A stretch of DNA of 64,000 bases, taken from the NCBI RefSeq assembly GCF_016919165.1, contig NZ_JAFFPS010000031.1:186001-250000 (forward strand). The letters run 5' to 3'. Shown here piece after piece: positions 34,224 to 42,665 of this stretch. A program made the translations under genes and the position numbers. A model generated the notes under the pieces. The model saw only the letters and a program-made list of their open reading frames with translations, searched no databases and was not told the DNA's origin. The stretch comes from Leptospira chreensis (GTDB taxonomy: Bacteria; Spirochaetota; Leptospiria; Leptospirales; Leptospiraceae). Numbering within the stretch: position 1 is the stretch's first letter; every line of letters begins with the position of its first letter.

Positions 34224-34871
34224 TCAATTAGAAAAGGTTCGTTTCCATCGGTAGAATTGCAATCCAGGCCCCGGTTTGTATCCTTGGAATGGCCCCCAGG
34301 CCTGCTTGGAAGGATTCCAGGACTTTTCCGGATCGCGTCCCCCGAGTCCATTCAAATGGAAGCCCCAAATGCCTTCCGTGGTCAAGAGAGGTGCCTCAAA
34401 ACGAACCGCGACAGGATCTCCTGCGTGGTGTTCCAAAACATAGGGTAAGGAAACCTGTTTTTGGGTCCCCAGTAAAGACTCCGAAATTTTAAACAGACCA
34501 CTAGAATCTGGCACCATCTGAAACTGCAAATGGTCACAATCAAAACGGCGTAGGAGTGCCATTTTTTTACCCCAGGTGTCCGTGGCGCGAATTTGGCAGG
34601 CTTCGGGAACGAGCAGGAGATCTCGGCCTTCAGTAGTGACCTTCCCGACAAATAAAACCTCTTCAAAGCCGCGGGAATTTTGGAACCTTAGCTCCTGGGC
34701 ATTATAAAAAGACTTTCCCTTTTCTGTGAAGATCTCTATTCCTAATATTAGATAGCCATTCTCCGTAGCGAGTTTCTCGGAAAAATACAAGCCATCCACT
34801 GCCTTTGCAAAGTTTGGATTCGTCCAAAAGAATGTCAGGGAAATAAGACCCACTACCAGGAATTTATGCAT
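34224..34871 (-). CDS. Hypothetical secreted protein
   Basis: A 215-residue protein with signal peptide MHKFLVVGLISLTFFWTNPNFAKA and a mature part rich in beta strands (GLYFSEKLATENGYLILGIEIFTEKGKSFYNAQELRFQNSRGFEEVLFVGKV). It has two Cys (EACQIRATDTWGKKMALLRRFDCDHL) that could pair. No known domain is recognised. Its ATG lies in the palindrome ATGCAT shared head-to-head with the start of the metallopeptidase gene. AAAGGAT about 15 bases upstream is a rather distant ribosome site. It precedes the glycan cluster on the same strand and could be co-transcribed with it. Confidence 0.65.
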   Translation of the reverse strand: MHKFLVVGLISLTFFWTNPNFAKAVDGLYFSEKLATENGYLILGIEIFTEKGKSFYNAQELRFQNSRGFEEVLFVGKVTTEGRDLLLVPEACQIRATDTWGKKMALLRRFDCDHLQFQMVPDSSGLFKISESLLGTQKQVSLPYVLEHHAGDPVAVRFEAPLLTTEGIWGFHLNGLGGRDPEKSWNPSKQAWGPFQGYKPGPGLQFYRWKRTFSN

Positions 34872-36377
34872 TTGAAACGACTGATCCTTTTTCCTATTCT
34901 TTTCATAACATCATTCACAGCTGATTGCAATCTCCTAAATCCACAAATAGAAAAAAATAACAACCTCCTCCTTCTCGCCGCCTATTCCTTATACGGAGCC
35001 AGTTGTGTGAATGGTCCCGATATCTGGGCAAGAGATCTGACAACATCCAGTAGTGTTTGTGTCGCTGTAGACCTTGTGAGCTCTGGAACCAATGTAGAAG
35101 TTTATAAAGAAAGGTCTTTATCTATTAATTACGACTTAGTGAAGTTCGCTCGTGATTTTGATACAATCACATATCCTATATTAATCTCCACATTTGGAAC
35201 TCCGAGTGATGTGGATGGAGATGGTAAAGTCAAAATTCTTGTGATGGACATTCGGGATGGTGCGACAGCAAACAGTGCTTATGTGGCAGGATACTACGAT
35301 CCAGTGAACTATTTCCCCGACAATCTATTCTCTCGGATTCGCTCCAATTACGCGGAAGTTTTGTACTTGGATGGAAAAGAATTGATCACTGCGACTCTTA
35401 ACTATGATTCCACTGCCTTTCCTTCCACTGCCGCCCATGAATTCCAACACCTACTGCGTTACCCCCGAATGCGGAATGCAAACCAAACCGACGAACTTTG
35501 GATCAACGAAGGAACCAGTGAAGTGGCAAGTGACATTGCCGGATACGGACCGCAAAATAGTCGTATGGATTGTTATTCCGGAGTGAACGACTCGCGATGT
35601 TCGGATGGAATCAACGGGATCTCCCTTCTCGACTGGGATAGTTCTAATTCTGATATCTTAAAACAATATTCTTATGCTTATGTATTTATGCGTTATCTCT
35701 ACGATATCTCGGGAACAACCAATACACAAAGGCAAAACTTCTTTCGAGAAACGGTGATGGGCACTTCAGGCACTCGGGCCAATTCCACAGGGAATTTAAT
35801 TACTTTATTTAGAACCACGGCTCCCAATTTTGATTCTGCTTTACTGGGGAACCAAAACTCCGATGTGTTCTTTCGCGTTTTTACCTTACTTAGCGCACAA
35901 AGTTTTGGAATCGGCGCCAGTCTCACCTCCGTAGAACAGGTGACAAGCGATGGTGCGGCGCCATCCACAATCAATCTTTCTGCCGCCCTAACCAGATATT
36001 CTTTTTCTGCGAATTTTGCTAGGATCATAGCCAATCCCGTCGCACCCACAACCGTAAAGGGTTCCATCAAACAGGGATCCACAAACTTCTATAATACGGG
36101 AACACCGTCCATCTCGGCAGGTTCTTCTAGAAAAAACTATGGCCGAGTGACTACAGGAACAACCAAAGGAATTTTCTTCTGGGCTGACTCATCTTCTGGG
36201 TTGAATTCTAATCTAAAGTATGTGCAGACAAACGAAGAAGGAACAACCTTAAACATTCCCAAAAAACCTCGTTCCCTAAAATCAGTGATTGAATCTTCCA
36301 CTGGGCCCATACCCATTTGTGGAATTGAATTTACAGATGATTCGGTTCGTACTTCCGAAAGTATTCCAATAGAATAG
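34866..36377 (+). CDS. Secreted zinc metallopeptidase (M30/hyicolysin-like)
   Basis: A 503-residue exported protein. The signal peptide MHLKRLILFPILFITSFTADC may end in a lipidated Cys, although the -1 Asp is unfavourable. The zinc site is AAHEFQHLLRYPR (His191, Glu192, His195), and the third ligand is probably Glu215 in LWINEGTSEVASD; this HExxH...E layout with 'LWINEG' is that of M30 hyicolysin-type peptidases. A calcium-binding-like segment DVDGDGKVKILVMDIRDG lies near residue 117. The C-terminal 150 residues are beta-rich. AGGAA sits 4 bases before the ATG. The 3' end overlaps the convergent DUF1574 gene by 47 bases. Confidence 0.78.
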   Translation: MHLKRLILFPILFITSFTADCNLLNPQIEKNNNLLLLAAYSLYGASCVNGPDIWARDLTTSSSVCVAVDLVSSGTNVEVYKERSLSINYDLVKFARDFDTITYPILISTFGTPSDVDGDGKVKILVMDIRDGATANSAYVAGYYDPVNYFPDNLFSRIRSNYAEVLYLDGKELITATLNYDSTAFPSTAAHEFQHLLRYPRMRNANQTDELWINEGTSEVASDIAGYGPQNSRMDCYSGVNDSRCSDGINGISLLDWDSSNSDILKQYSYAYVFMRYLYDISGTTNTQRQNFFRETVMGTSGTRANSTGNLITLFRTTAPNFDSALLGNQNSDVFFRVFTLLSAQSFGIGASLTSVEQVTSDGAAPSTINLSAALTRYSFSANFARIIANPVAPTTVKGSIKQGSTNFYNTGTPSISAGSSRKNYGRVTTGTTKGIFFWADSSSGLNSNLKYVQTNEEGTTLNIPKKPRSLKSVIESSTGPIPICGIEFTDDSVRTSESIPIE

Positions 36378-37440
36378 AACGCATCAAACTGCGATAACAA
36401 TCCTTAGCTACGTGGCCACCATCTGCAAACGCATTGCAGGTGTAAGACGGATCATTTTTTAATTTTAGAATAGAGAAATTTTTACTGGTTGTGAGGGCAT
36501 CAATTTCTTTTTCCCAAGTTTTTACGAGGGCCTCTTTTTCGATTAAGGCCTCAAAGTCGGGAGATGAAAGTGGCCAAATGATGACCGTTTTTATTTTTTC
36601 TGCCTGCAAACGATCTAAGATTTTTTCATAAAATCCAAATTGCATGGGACTACGAACATAAGAGGCAAATAACCAATCCAAGGTTCTATGACTTGTCATC
36701 TGTAAAGAATTGGAATCCTTTTCCATATAATTGTCTATGGGTGAAAGTCCATTTCCATTATGAGTGAGGATATAGTCGTAAGTCGCCTGATGCATTCCAA
36801 TGGCGTTATCCAAATATGGATTTTTATAGTTTTTCCACATTTGATCTAAATAGGGTTTATAAGTTCCCACAGCAAAAAGTTTCCGCCCCAAATAAAAGGA
36901 GACATGGTCTTTTCCAAACAAACTCAAATTGGAAAGGACATAGGATAAATCAAAACTATAAGTTAAGTTCGAACTTTTGAATACGGAATTTTGATTGAAC
37001 TGATTCGGATCGGTTTCCATAACCACAAGATCCGGTTTGATTCCTGAATCTAAAATCTTTGTTAGTTGGAAATCGTAATAGGCAGGTGTGGTCACAGCCG
37101 ATGAGAGATTATAAACATCCCAATCAGGATAAAAAGAAACTAGTTCTGCATGATCAAAATAAAGGAGGCGCGAGGAACCCAAAATGAGCATGATTTTTTT
37201 GGTTTTAGGAGAATGGACACCTGGTTTTTCAGTGAGGAGTTTTTCTAAAAAATCCGATTTGGCTTTATAGTTAACAGCCGTTAAATCAATCTTTGTGATC
37301 GTTTGAATGTAGGGAATTCTGAATATAGAATCAACTACAAACAAAAACAGTAAAAGGATAACCGGGTAAAAAAGGAACCGTGCCTTGAGCATATCTGAAA
37401 GGAGAAAGGAAACGGATTTAATTGTAAAGCGAATTGACAC
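36331..37440 (-). CDS. DUF1574-like membrane-anchored SGNH-type protein
   Basis: A 369-residue paralogue of the protein at 29420-30988. There is an N-terminal membrane helix at about 20-40 (ARFLFYPVILLLFLFVVDSIF), then LILGSSRLLYFDHAELVSFYPDWDVYNLSSAVTTPAYYDFQL with the SGNH Ser block, and CNAFADGGHVAKDCYRSLMRSILLEYF near the end with the Asp/His pair. Leptospira genomes carry many such proteins; role in surface polymer O-acylation is inference. The start is either GTG 37440, directly behind a GGGGGAGG that is part of a hairpin, or ATG 37392. The 3' end overlaps the metallopeptidase gene. Confidence 0.8.
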   Translation of the reverse strand: MSIRFTIKSVSFLLSDMLKARFLFYPVILLLFLFVVDSIFRIPYIQTITKIDLTAVNYKAKSDFLEKLLTEKPGVHSPKTKKIMLILGSSRLLYFDHAELVSFYPDWDVYNLSSAVTTPAYYDFQLTKILDSGIKPDLVVMETDPNQFNQNSVFKSSNLTYSFDLSYVLSNLSLFGKDHVSFYLGRKLFAVGTYKPYLDQMWKNYKNPYLDNAIGMHQATYDYILTHNGNGLSPIDNYMEKDSNSLQMTSHRTLDWLFASYVRSPMQFGFYEKILDRLQAEKIKTVIIWPLSSPDFEALIEKEALVKTWEKEIDALTTSKNFSILKLKNDPSYTCNAFADGGHVAKDCYRSLMRSILLEYFRKYEPNHL

Positions 37441-37442
37441 GC

Positions 37443-37468
37443 CTCCCCCGAGGTTTCGGTCGAGGGAG
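37443..37468 (-). other. Hairpin between two minus-strand genes, covering a Shine-Dalgarno-like run
   Basis: CTCCC-CCGA, loop GGTT, TCGG-(TCGA)-GGGAG forms a bulged stem just after the 37477 gene. On the minus strand its 3' arm is the GGGGGAGG run immediately before GTG 37440. It may terminate the upstream transcript or mask the ribosome site of the DUF1574 gene. There is no T run. Confidence 0.4.
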
Positions 37469-37476
37469 CGGAAACT

Positions 37477-37839
37477 TTAAGCGACTTGGATGCGAGCGAG
37501 TTTGCGTTTCTTTTTTAGATTTACAAACCAATCATCCGAATTACGAACATGGCTTACTAATTTTTTCACGTATTCCCGATTTTCCGGGTTCAAAATCTCA
37601 CGTGCTTCTTGAATGATTTCTTCTACAGTCTTCACATGAAAGGTAAAATAACTAGTAAAGAGTTCGTAATACTCTCTGTCTGTATTCTCCCAGTCCTTTG
37701 ACTGAATATCATTGTAAAACTCAGATAACTGTGGTATGTCGATCTCAGGTGTCGCATCAAAATGATTGTTCATCATAGCGATACGGTCTGTTATATCAGT
37801 TAATTTCTGGAAATAAGATTCCAATTCAGGATATTCCAT
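37477..37839 (-). CDS. Hypothetical helical protein
   Basis: A 120-residue soluble protein, strongly charged and almost entirely helical by eye (MEYPELESYFQKLTDITDRIAMMNNHFDATPEIDIPQLSEFYNDIQ...YYELFTSYFTFHVKTVEEIIQEAREIL...). It ends in a basic segment (NLKKKRKLARIQVA). No signal, membrane helix or known motif is seen. The ATG has GGAGGG ten bases upstream, which supports translation. Conservation cannot be judged here. Confidence 0.65.
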   Translation of the reverse strand: MEYPELESYFQKLTDITDRIAMMNNHFDATPEIDIPQLSEFYNDIQSKDWENTDREYYELFTSYFTFHVKTVEEIIQEAREILNPENREYVKKLVSHVRNSDDWFVNLKKKRKLARIQVA

Positions 37840-37897
37840 CTTCCAACCCTCCTTAACAACCCTTACTTTTACCAGGATTTTAGAAAGGGTCTAGAGA

Positions 37898-38389
37898 TCA
37901 AGTCTTTTTAAAAAATTTGGTGATATCTGGATTTTGTTTTAGGAAGTCTTTTAAGTGGATGGCTTGTCCGTCCCAGGCCTCTTTGGCTCCCTCAATCCAA
38001 ACATCGGAACCATCCCCATCAGGGAATCCTCCGTTAATGATAGTTAGTTGAGACTGAGCCGTGCCCTTTGGTTCAAATAATAATTGTAAATAAATAGCAC
38101 CGGCTGGATCTGCAGGATGGTCTTTCCACTCCATAACCAATTCTTTCAATGGTTCAATCTTTTTATAGATACCATGAGTGGTAAAATCGCCCTCGAGTCC
38201 CAGTTTCCATGTCCAGGAGAAGTCACCGCCGACCTTTGGTCTTCCCCTTACCTCATCTGCCAACCAATGTACTAACACTTCGTAGACGGTAACTCCCGAC
38301 CACAATCGTTCTATTGGTTCATCAAAGGTAAATACGGACTTCGTTTCTCTCATAGACAGAGTAGTAAAGGTTTGGGTTTTCTTTGGCAA
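37898..38389 (-). CDS. SRPBCC/AHSA1-like domain protein
   Basis: A 163-residue protein with an AHSA1/START-like pattern: FTFDEPIERLWSGVTVYEVLVHWLADEVRGRPKVGGDFSWTWKLGLEGDFTTHGIYKKIEPLKELVMEWKDHP, then an alternating beta sheet and a C-terminal helix (GAKEAWDGQAIHLKDFLKQN). This fold makes a deep hydrophobic pocket for small ligands; the ligand is unknown. The ORF opens at TTG 38389, but ATG 38353 (MRETKSVFTF) starts right at the domain and is equally possible; neither has a clear ribosome site. Confidence 0.75.
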   Translation of the reverse strand: MPKKTQTFTTLSMRETKSVFTFDEPIERLWSGVTVYEVLVHWLADEVRGRPKVGGDFSWTWKLGLEGDFTTHGIYKKIEPLKELVMEWKDHPADPAGAIYLQLLFEPKGTAQSQLTIINGGFPDGDGSDVWIEGAKEAWDGQAIHLKDFLKQNPDITKFFKKT

Positions 38390-38457
38390 GATGTTTTTTT
38401 GAACTTAAGAACACTACCGGTATTGGTTCCTTACCGGTAGTTTGTGTTTTGTACGAG

Positions 38458-39771
38458 TTAGATATTGAGATTGTTGGGCCTAACATAGACAGATTGGATG
38501 ACACTGATATTTCTCATTTGAAACGCAGCCGCACAATACGCTAAATAGTATCTCCACTTTCTGATAAAGGTTTCGTTATACCCTTGGTTTCTTACCTCAA
38601 GTATGTTTTCTTCAAAGCTCTTTAACCAAATCCTTAAAGTCTTCGCATAACTAAGACCCATATCTTCTAAATGAAAAAGATACAAATTTCCCGTACGATT
38701 GATGGCTTGGTTCATCCGACCAATGGAAGGCAAAAGAGAACCGGGGAAAATATGTTTCTGGATGAAATCGATTCCGTTTTTAAACGAAGTAAACCTCGAA
38801 TCAGGACAGGTGATGACTTGCAAAGCCATAATCCCATCTTTCGTAAGAAGGTCTTGGCACTTTTGAAAGAAGGTTTCGTAAAACGCATCCCCTACTGCCT
38901 CTAACATTTCTACCGAAACAATTTTTGTAAATTCTCCTTCTAACTTTCGATAGTCCTGAATGCGAATTTCAATTTTGTCACTGAGGCCTTCTTTTTCGAT
39001 TCTTTCTTTTGCAAAACTATATTGTTCTTCTGAGAGAGTCACTGTTGTGACACAGCATCCATAGTTTTTTGCAGCATGGATCGACAAAAATCCCCAACCA
39101 CTTCCAATTTCCAAAAGATGGTCGGAAGGATTCAATTTCAACTTTTGACAAAGTTTATCTACTTTCTTAGTTTGCGCATCTTCTAATGTTTCTTCGAGCT
39201 CTTCAAAATAAGCAGAACTATAAGTCATTGATGGATCTAAAAATAATTTATAAAATTTATTTCCCAGATCATAATGCTCTACGATATTTTTTTTACTACC
39301 CGTTAGGGTGTTCTTTCGTAAAAAATGTAGGAATTTATTGCCTAAATTGAATAAATCCAAATGGAATAATTTCTTTTTGGCACCCGAAAGACTCGGACTA
39401 TCATCCACATTCAAAATAAACCAAGAGATCACGTTTTCAATCGAATCGGTATCCCAATCTCCAGTTAAATAAGATTCTGAAAATCCAATATCACCGTATA
39501 ACACTGATTTTTTGAAAAAAACAGGATCTTTGACATGAACGAGAGCCGAATGAAATTTAGGATCGAACGAAGAATTGGGATCACCAATAACTACTTGTTC
39601 TCCATCTGGAAGGATGATCCGAAGGGATCCTCTCTTCATGGAACTCATGGCTTTAAAAAAAATTTTCCTATAAATAGGGAACTGCTCTGTGATAGATTTG
39701 TTCTTTAATTCGGTAAAAAGTTTTGAATCAATCGTGTCTTGTAAGAGGGACTGGTTCTGTGATTTTTCCAA
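38458..39771 (-). CDS. Cyclopropane-fatty-acid synthase family methyltransferase
   Basis: A 437-residue SAM-dependent enzyme acting on unsaturated acyl chains of membrane phospholipids. VEHYDLGNKFYKLFLDPSMTYSSAYFEELEETLEDAQTKKVDKLCQKL is the diagnostic CFA-synthase segment, DHLLEIGSGWGFLSIHAAKNYGCCVTTVTLSEEQ is the SAM-binding motif, and HIFPGSLLPSIGRM follows. The TTG start at 39771 has AGGAG at 8 bases and overlaps the end of the DUF1365 gene by 44 bases. The neighbours, DUF1365 and an FAD oxidoreductase, form a conserved module with this enzyme in many bacteria, so the product may be a modified or further oxidised branched/cyclopropane lipid rather than plain CFA (inference). Confidence 0.92.
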   Translation of the reverse strand: MEKSQNQSLLQDTIDSKLFTELKNKSITEQFPIYRKIFFKAMSSMKRGSLRIILPDGEQVVIGDPNSSFDPKFHSALVHVKDPVFFKKSVLYGDIGFSESYLTGDWDTDSIENVISWFILNVDDSPSLSGAKKKLFHLDLFNLGNKFLHFLRKNTLTGSKKNIVEHYDLGNKFYKLFLDPSMTYSSAYFEELEETLEDAQTKKVDKLCQKLKLNPSDHLLEIGSGWGFLSIHAAKNYGCCVTTVTLSEEQYSFAKERIEKEGLSDKIEIRIQDYRKLEGEFTKIVSVEMLEAVGDAFYETFFQKCQDLLTKDGIMALQVITCPDSRFTSFKNGIDFIQKHIFPGSLLPSIGRMNQAINRTGNLYLFHLEDMGLSYAKTLRIWLKSFEENILEVRNQGYNETFIRKWRYYLAYCAAAFQMRNISVIQSVYVRPNNLNI

Positions 39772-40549
39772 GGGGAACTCCTGTTTGTTTCTCTAAGTTT
39801 TGGTGTTTCTGAATGTACGGAATTTTTTTGATCCATAACAGGAACGCTTGCCAATGAATCAATGTTATTATTTTGACGGTGATGAATGGGAATCGGGCAA
39901 AAAGTTTTAATAAGTATAACGAATGAAATGGAATTTTTTTTCCAAGAAAGGAAGTGATGAGAATTCGTTTTCCATTTTCAAAAGAGTCGACACCAATCTG
40001 TAATTCTTCCTTCGGTGCATTCAATCGAAACTCAAATTCGGAATCTATCGGGATGAAAGGTGAGACATAAAAGTTCTTTTGTTCTCTAATGTATACTTCC
40101 GGATCAGCAATCGTTCCTTTTGCATTCTTAAAGTAACCCAGGTAGGGTTTGATCTCGCCAAATGTATTCCCTACTTCCGCAATGGATACTAGTGGTTCAC
40201 CCTGATTGTCATAACAAAAATAAAAACTCACTGGATTGAACACATATCCTAAGATCCGAAGGTTGGTTAAGAGAAATATCTTTCCAATCGGCCTTGTGAC
40301 CCCAGAGGCTTCGAGAAAGGCCTTAATGTTTTCATAAGCACTCTCTTTTCCAAATTGAATATGGTCTTTGTCATAAAAGGAAAACAGATTCCATCGGTTT
40401 CTGGAAAACCAGAGGCTTTTGTGGGATAACTGGTCTACTTCGGATAGATCCAAATAAAAATTAAAAATCCTATATTGAAATTTATTAGGCTTCGGTGCGG
40501 TTCGCGCATGGAACACATCCGCCTCATACATACAGGAATTTAAGTCCAT
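39728..40549 (-). CDS. DUF1365 family protein
   Basis: A 273-residue protein with the DUF1365 start (SCMYEADVFHARTAPKPNKFQYRIFNFYLDL) and the central RILGYVFNPVSFYFCYDNQGEPLVSIAEVGNTFGE, which is highly characteristic. The biochemical role is not established. Genes of this family are almost always found between a COG2907-type FAD oxidoreductase and a CFA-synthase homologue, exactly as here, which ties it to fatty-acyl modification. It overlaps the oxidoreductase gene by 10 bases and the CFA gene by 44 bases. Confidence 0.9.
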   Translation of the reverse strand: MDLNSCMYEADVFHARTAPKPNKFQYRIFNFYLDLSEVDQLSHKSLWFSRNRWNLFSFYDKDHIQFGKESAYENIKAFLEASGVTRPIGKIFLLTNLRILGYVFNPVSFYFCYDNQGEPLVSIAEVGNTFGEIKPYLGYFKNAKGTIADPEVYIREQKNFYVSPFIPIDSEFEFRLNAPKEELQIGVDSFENGKRILITSFLGKKIPFHSLYLLKLFARFPFITVKIITLIHWQAFLLWIKKIPYIQKHQNLEKQTGVPLGKITEPVPLTRHD

Positions 40550-41811
40550 GGATCCCTTCCGAGAATGCTCCGAGAGACATTCACTGCGGACAAAAATCCA
40601 TCTTCATGGAATCCATACCGAAAATAAGCCCCCGCATAATAGATGGGACCAGATTCGTTTAACTCTGGCAGACGACTTTGGCCAAGAGAGGCTTCCACGG
40701 AAAACAGTGGGTGCTCATAATCAATTTTTTTGATGATTTTTCCTTTGGCCACACGGTCTGGATCATTGATGGTCACAAAATAATTTTGTTTTTTAGAAAC
40801 ATTTTGCAATCGGTTCATCCAATAGATGGTATACGGATCTTGTTTCCCGCTAGGTCCCTCTACAATTTTATAATTCCAACTCGACCAACAGGAATTTAGT
40901 TTTGGCATATCACTGACATCGGTATGGAGAGTGGCAGTATTGTGTTGGTAACGATAGAGTGGGAGTAATTCAGACTCCAATTTCGTCGGATTTCCTAGTA
41001 ATTTCGCAGAAATATGGCCATGAGTGGCAAGTAAAACTTTATCAAAGACCTCTCTTTGATTTTCGCCAAACACAAGTTCCACCTTACTGTCTGCGGTTCG
41101 GTTCACTTGTTTCACTGGGCTTTTCAGACGAAAGCGATCATTGATTGCCGGAGTGATTCGTTTTATATATTCCTTTGAACCACCGTCCACGGTATACCAT
41201 TGGCGTTGGGTACTCAGACCTAAAAATCCATGGTTATAAAAAAACCGAATGAGTGATTTGGCAGGAAATTCCAACATCAAATCGGGAGGAGTCGACCAAA
41301 CTGCCGAACTCATAGGAATTAAATAGAAATTGAGGATGTCTTTTCCAAACCCAAAGGCCTCCATGTACTGGCCCAAATTCCATGTATCATACTTTGGATC
41401 TTCCAAAATCTTTGGGGCCGATTTGTTGAACCGGTCAATCTCGAGTAACATTTTTAAATACCGAGGTCGAAAAAGATTTTTTTTCTGAGCAAAAAGTCCA
41501 GTTAGGCCAGATCCACAAAACTCTAATTTGGTGGGATCATGTTGGACACTAAAAGACATATCCGATTTTTTAGTCGGAACATTCAATGTTTGGAAAAGTC
41601 TAAGTAAGTTTGGGTAGGTGACATGATTGAATACGATAAACCCAGTATCAATCGGAATGGAAACTCCATCCTCTTCCACCATAACCGTATTGGTATGACC
41701 TCCGATATAATCGGCGCTGTCAAATATGGTTAAATCAAAATCATTTTTTAAAAAGTATGCGGAACCGAGACCTGCGATTCCTGTACCGACAATGGCTAAT
41801 CTTTCTTTCAC
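40540..41811 (-). CDS. FAD-dependent amine-oxidase-like oxidoreductase (COG2907 type)
   Basis: A 423-residue flavoprotein. LAIVGTGIAGLGSAYFLKNDFDLTIFDSADYIGGHTNTV is the FAD-binding Rossmann motif followed by the 'GGH' signature of this group. The C-terminal GPIYYAGAYFRYGFHEDGFLSAVNVSRSIL contacts FAD. Related enzymes act on fatty acyl chains (for example desaturation in furan fatty-acid synthesis, family knowledge), which fits co-location with DUF1365 and the CFA-type methyltransferase. It is first in the three-gene lipid module and starts 26 bases downstream of pyrF. Confidence 0.88.
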   Translation of the reverse strand: MKERLAIVGTGIAGLGSAYFLKNDFDLTIFDSADYIGGHTNTVMVEEDGVSIPIDTGFIVFNHVTYPNLLRLFQTLNVPTKKSDMSFSVQHDPTKLEFCGSGLTGLFAQKKNLFRPRYLKMLLEIDRFNKSAPKILEDPKYDTWNLGQYMEAFGFGKDILNFYLIPMSSAVWSTPPDLMLEFPAKSLIRFFYNHGFLGLSTQRQWYTVDGGSKEYIKRITPAINDRFRLKSPVKQVNRTADSKVELVFGENQREVFDKVLLATHGHISAKLLGNPTKLESELLPLYRYQHNTATLHTDVSDMPKLNSCWSSWNYKIVEGPSGKQDPYTIYWMNRLQNVSKKQNYFVTINDPDRVAKGKIIKKIDYEHPLFSVEASLGQSRLPELNESGPIYYAGAYFRYGFHEDGFLSAVNVSRSILGRDPWT

Positions 41812-41837
41812 TTGTTTCCCTGGTGGTGATTAGACCG

Positions 41838-42665
41838 TCAGAGAAAGAGTTGGTTCATTTGCAGATGGACTTCTTCTGCTTTCTTTTGTGCAACCTGTCC
41901 GAAATTTTCTTCTAAAGTACTGAGTGTAATCCCTCGGGAAGAATTGATTAGTGAATTTTTTCCAGAAGCTTGGATGATGGATTCTAAATCCCCACCTTGG
42001 GCCCCAAATCCTGGAATGAGAAAATACATTTCTGGATGACGCGCACGTAAGGCTTTGATTTCGGAAGGATGGGTTCCCCCCACAACAAGACCCACTTGGT
42101 TGGGATACTCCTCACCGAGCCTTGCCATCTGGTCACTCACATCTTCATACAAGAAGATATCCTTACCCACAAGTTTCTGTTTTTGAAAATCGGTGGAGCT
42201 GGGATTGGAAGTCAGACCAAGGACAAAAATATACCCACCTAAATCCAAATAAGGAACCAGGCTATCCCGGCCCATATAAGGATTCACTGTCAATGCATCG
42301 ACTTTCAGAGTTTGGAAAAAGTATTTCGCATACTCTTTAGAAGTATTGGCCAGATCCCCTCGTTTGGCATCCATAACAATCGGTACTTGTGGCGAGACTT
42401 CCTTCATCACTTGAACCATATGTTCCAAGGCAAAATACCCTTCTGCTCCCAATCGTTCAAAAAAAGCAACGTTTGGTTTCCAAGAGGTCGCATAAGTGTG
42501 AGTGTAACGAATGATGGTTTCTGTGAAATGAACGAGCGGTGCCTTAGAATCCAAACTAACTTTTGGCAATTTTTCTAATTCGGGATCAAGACCAATACAA
42601 AGCAGGGATTGTAGCGTATCTCGTCTGAACTCGAATTTTTGAATGAAGTTGGATGAATGGTTCAC
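41838..42665 (-). CDS. pyrF: Orotidine-5'-phosphate decarboxylase (type 2)
   Basis: A 275-residue enzyme that converts OMP to UMP, the last step of pyrimidine synthesis. The catalytic motif reads IVMDAKRGDLANTSKEYAKYFF near residue 100 (Asp-Lys-Asp network). CIGLDPELEKLP at the N-terminus and VVGGTHPSEIKALRARHPEMYFLIPGFGAQGG at the phosphate-binding end are typical of the longer, type-2 PyrF group. It overlaps the upstream lipoprotein gene by 4 bases, so it is embedded in a long operon with envelope genes. Confidence 0.96.
   Translation of the reverse strand: MNHSSNFIQKFEFRRDTLQSLLCIGLDPELEKLPKVSLDSKAPLVHFTETIIRYTHTYATSWKPNVAFFERLGAEGYFALEHMVQVMKEVSPQVPIVMDAKRGDLANTSKEYAKYFFQTLKVDALTVNPYMGRDSLVPYLDLGGYIFVLGLTSNPSSTDFQKQKLVGKDIFLYEDVSDQMARLGEEYPNQVGLVVGGTHPSEIKALRARHPEMYFLIPGFGAQGGDLESIIQASGKNSLINSSRGITLSTLEENFGQVAQKKAEEVHLQMNQLFL

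Noticed and set aside
34190..34351. N-terminal extension of the nucleotidyltransferase-GT2 gene
   Set aside because: The extra 54 residues overlap the 3' end of the secreted-protein gene in another frame, show no domain character, and the enzyme fold begins right after TTG 34189.
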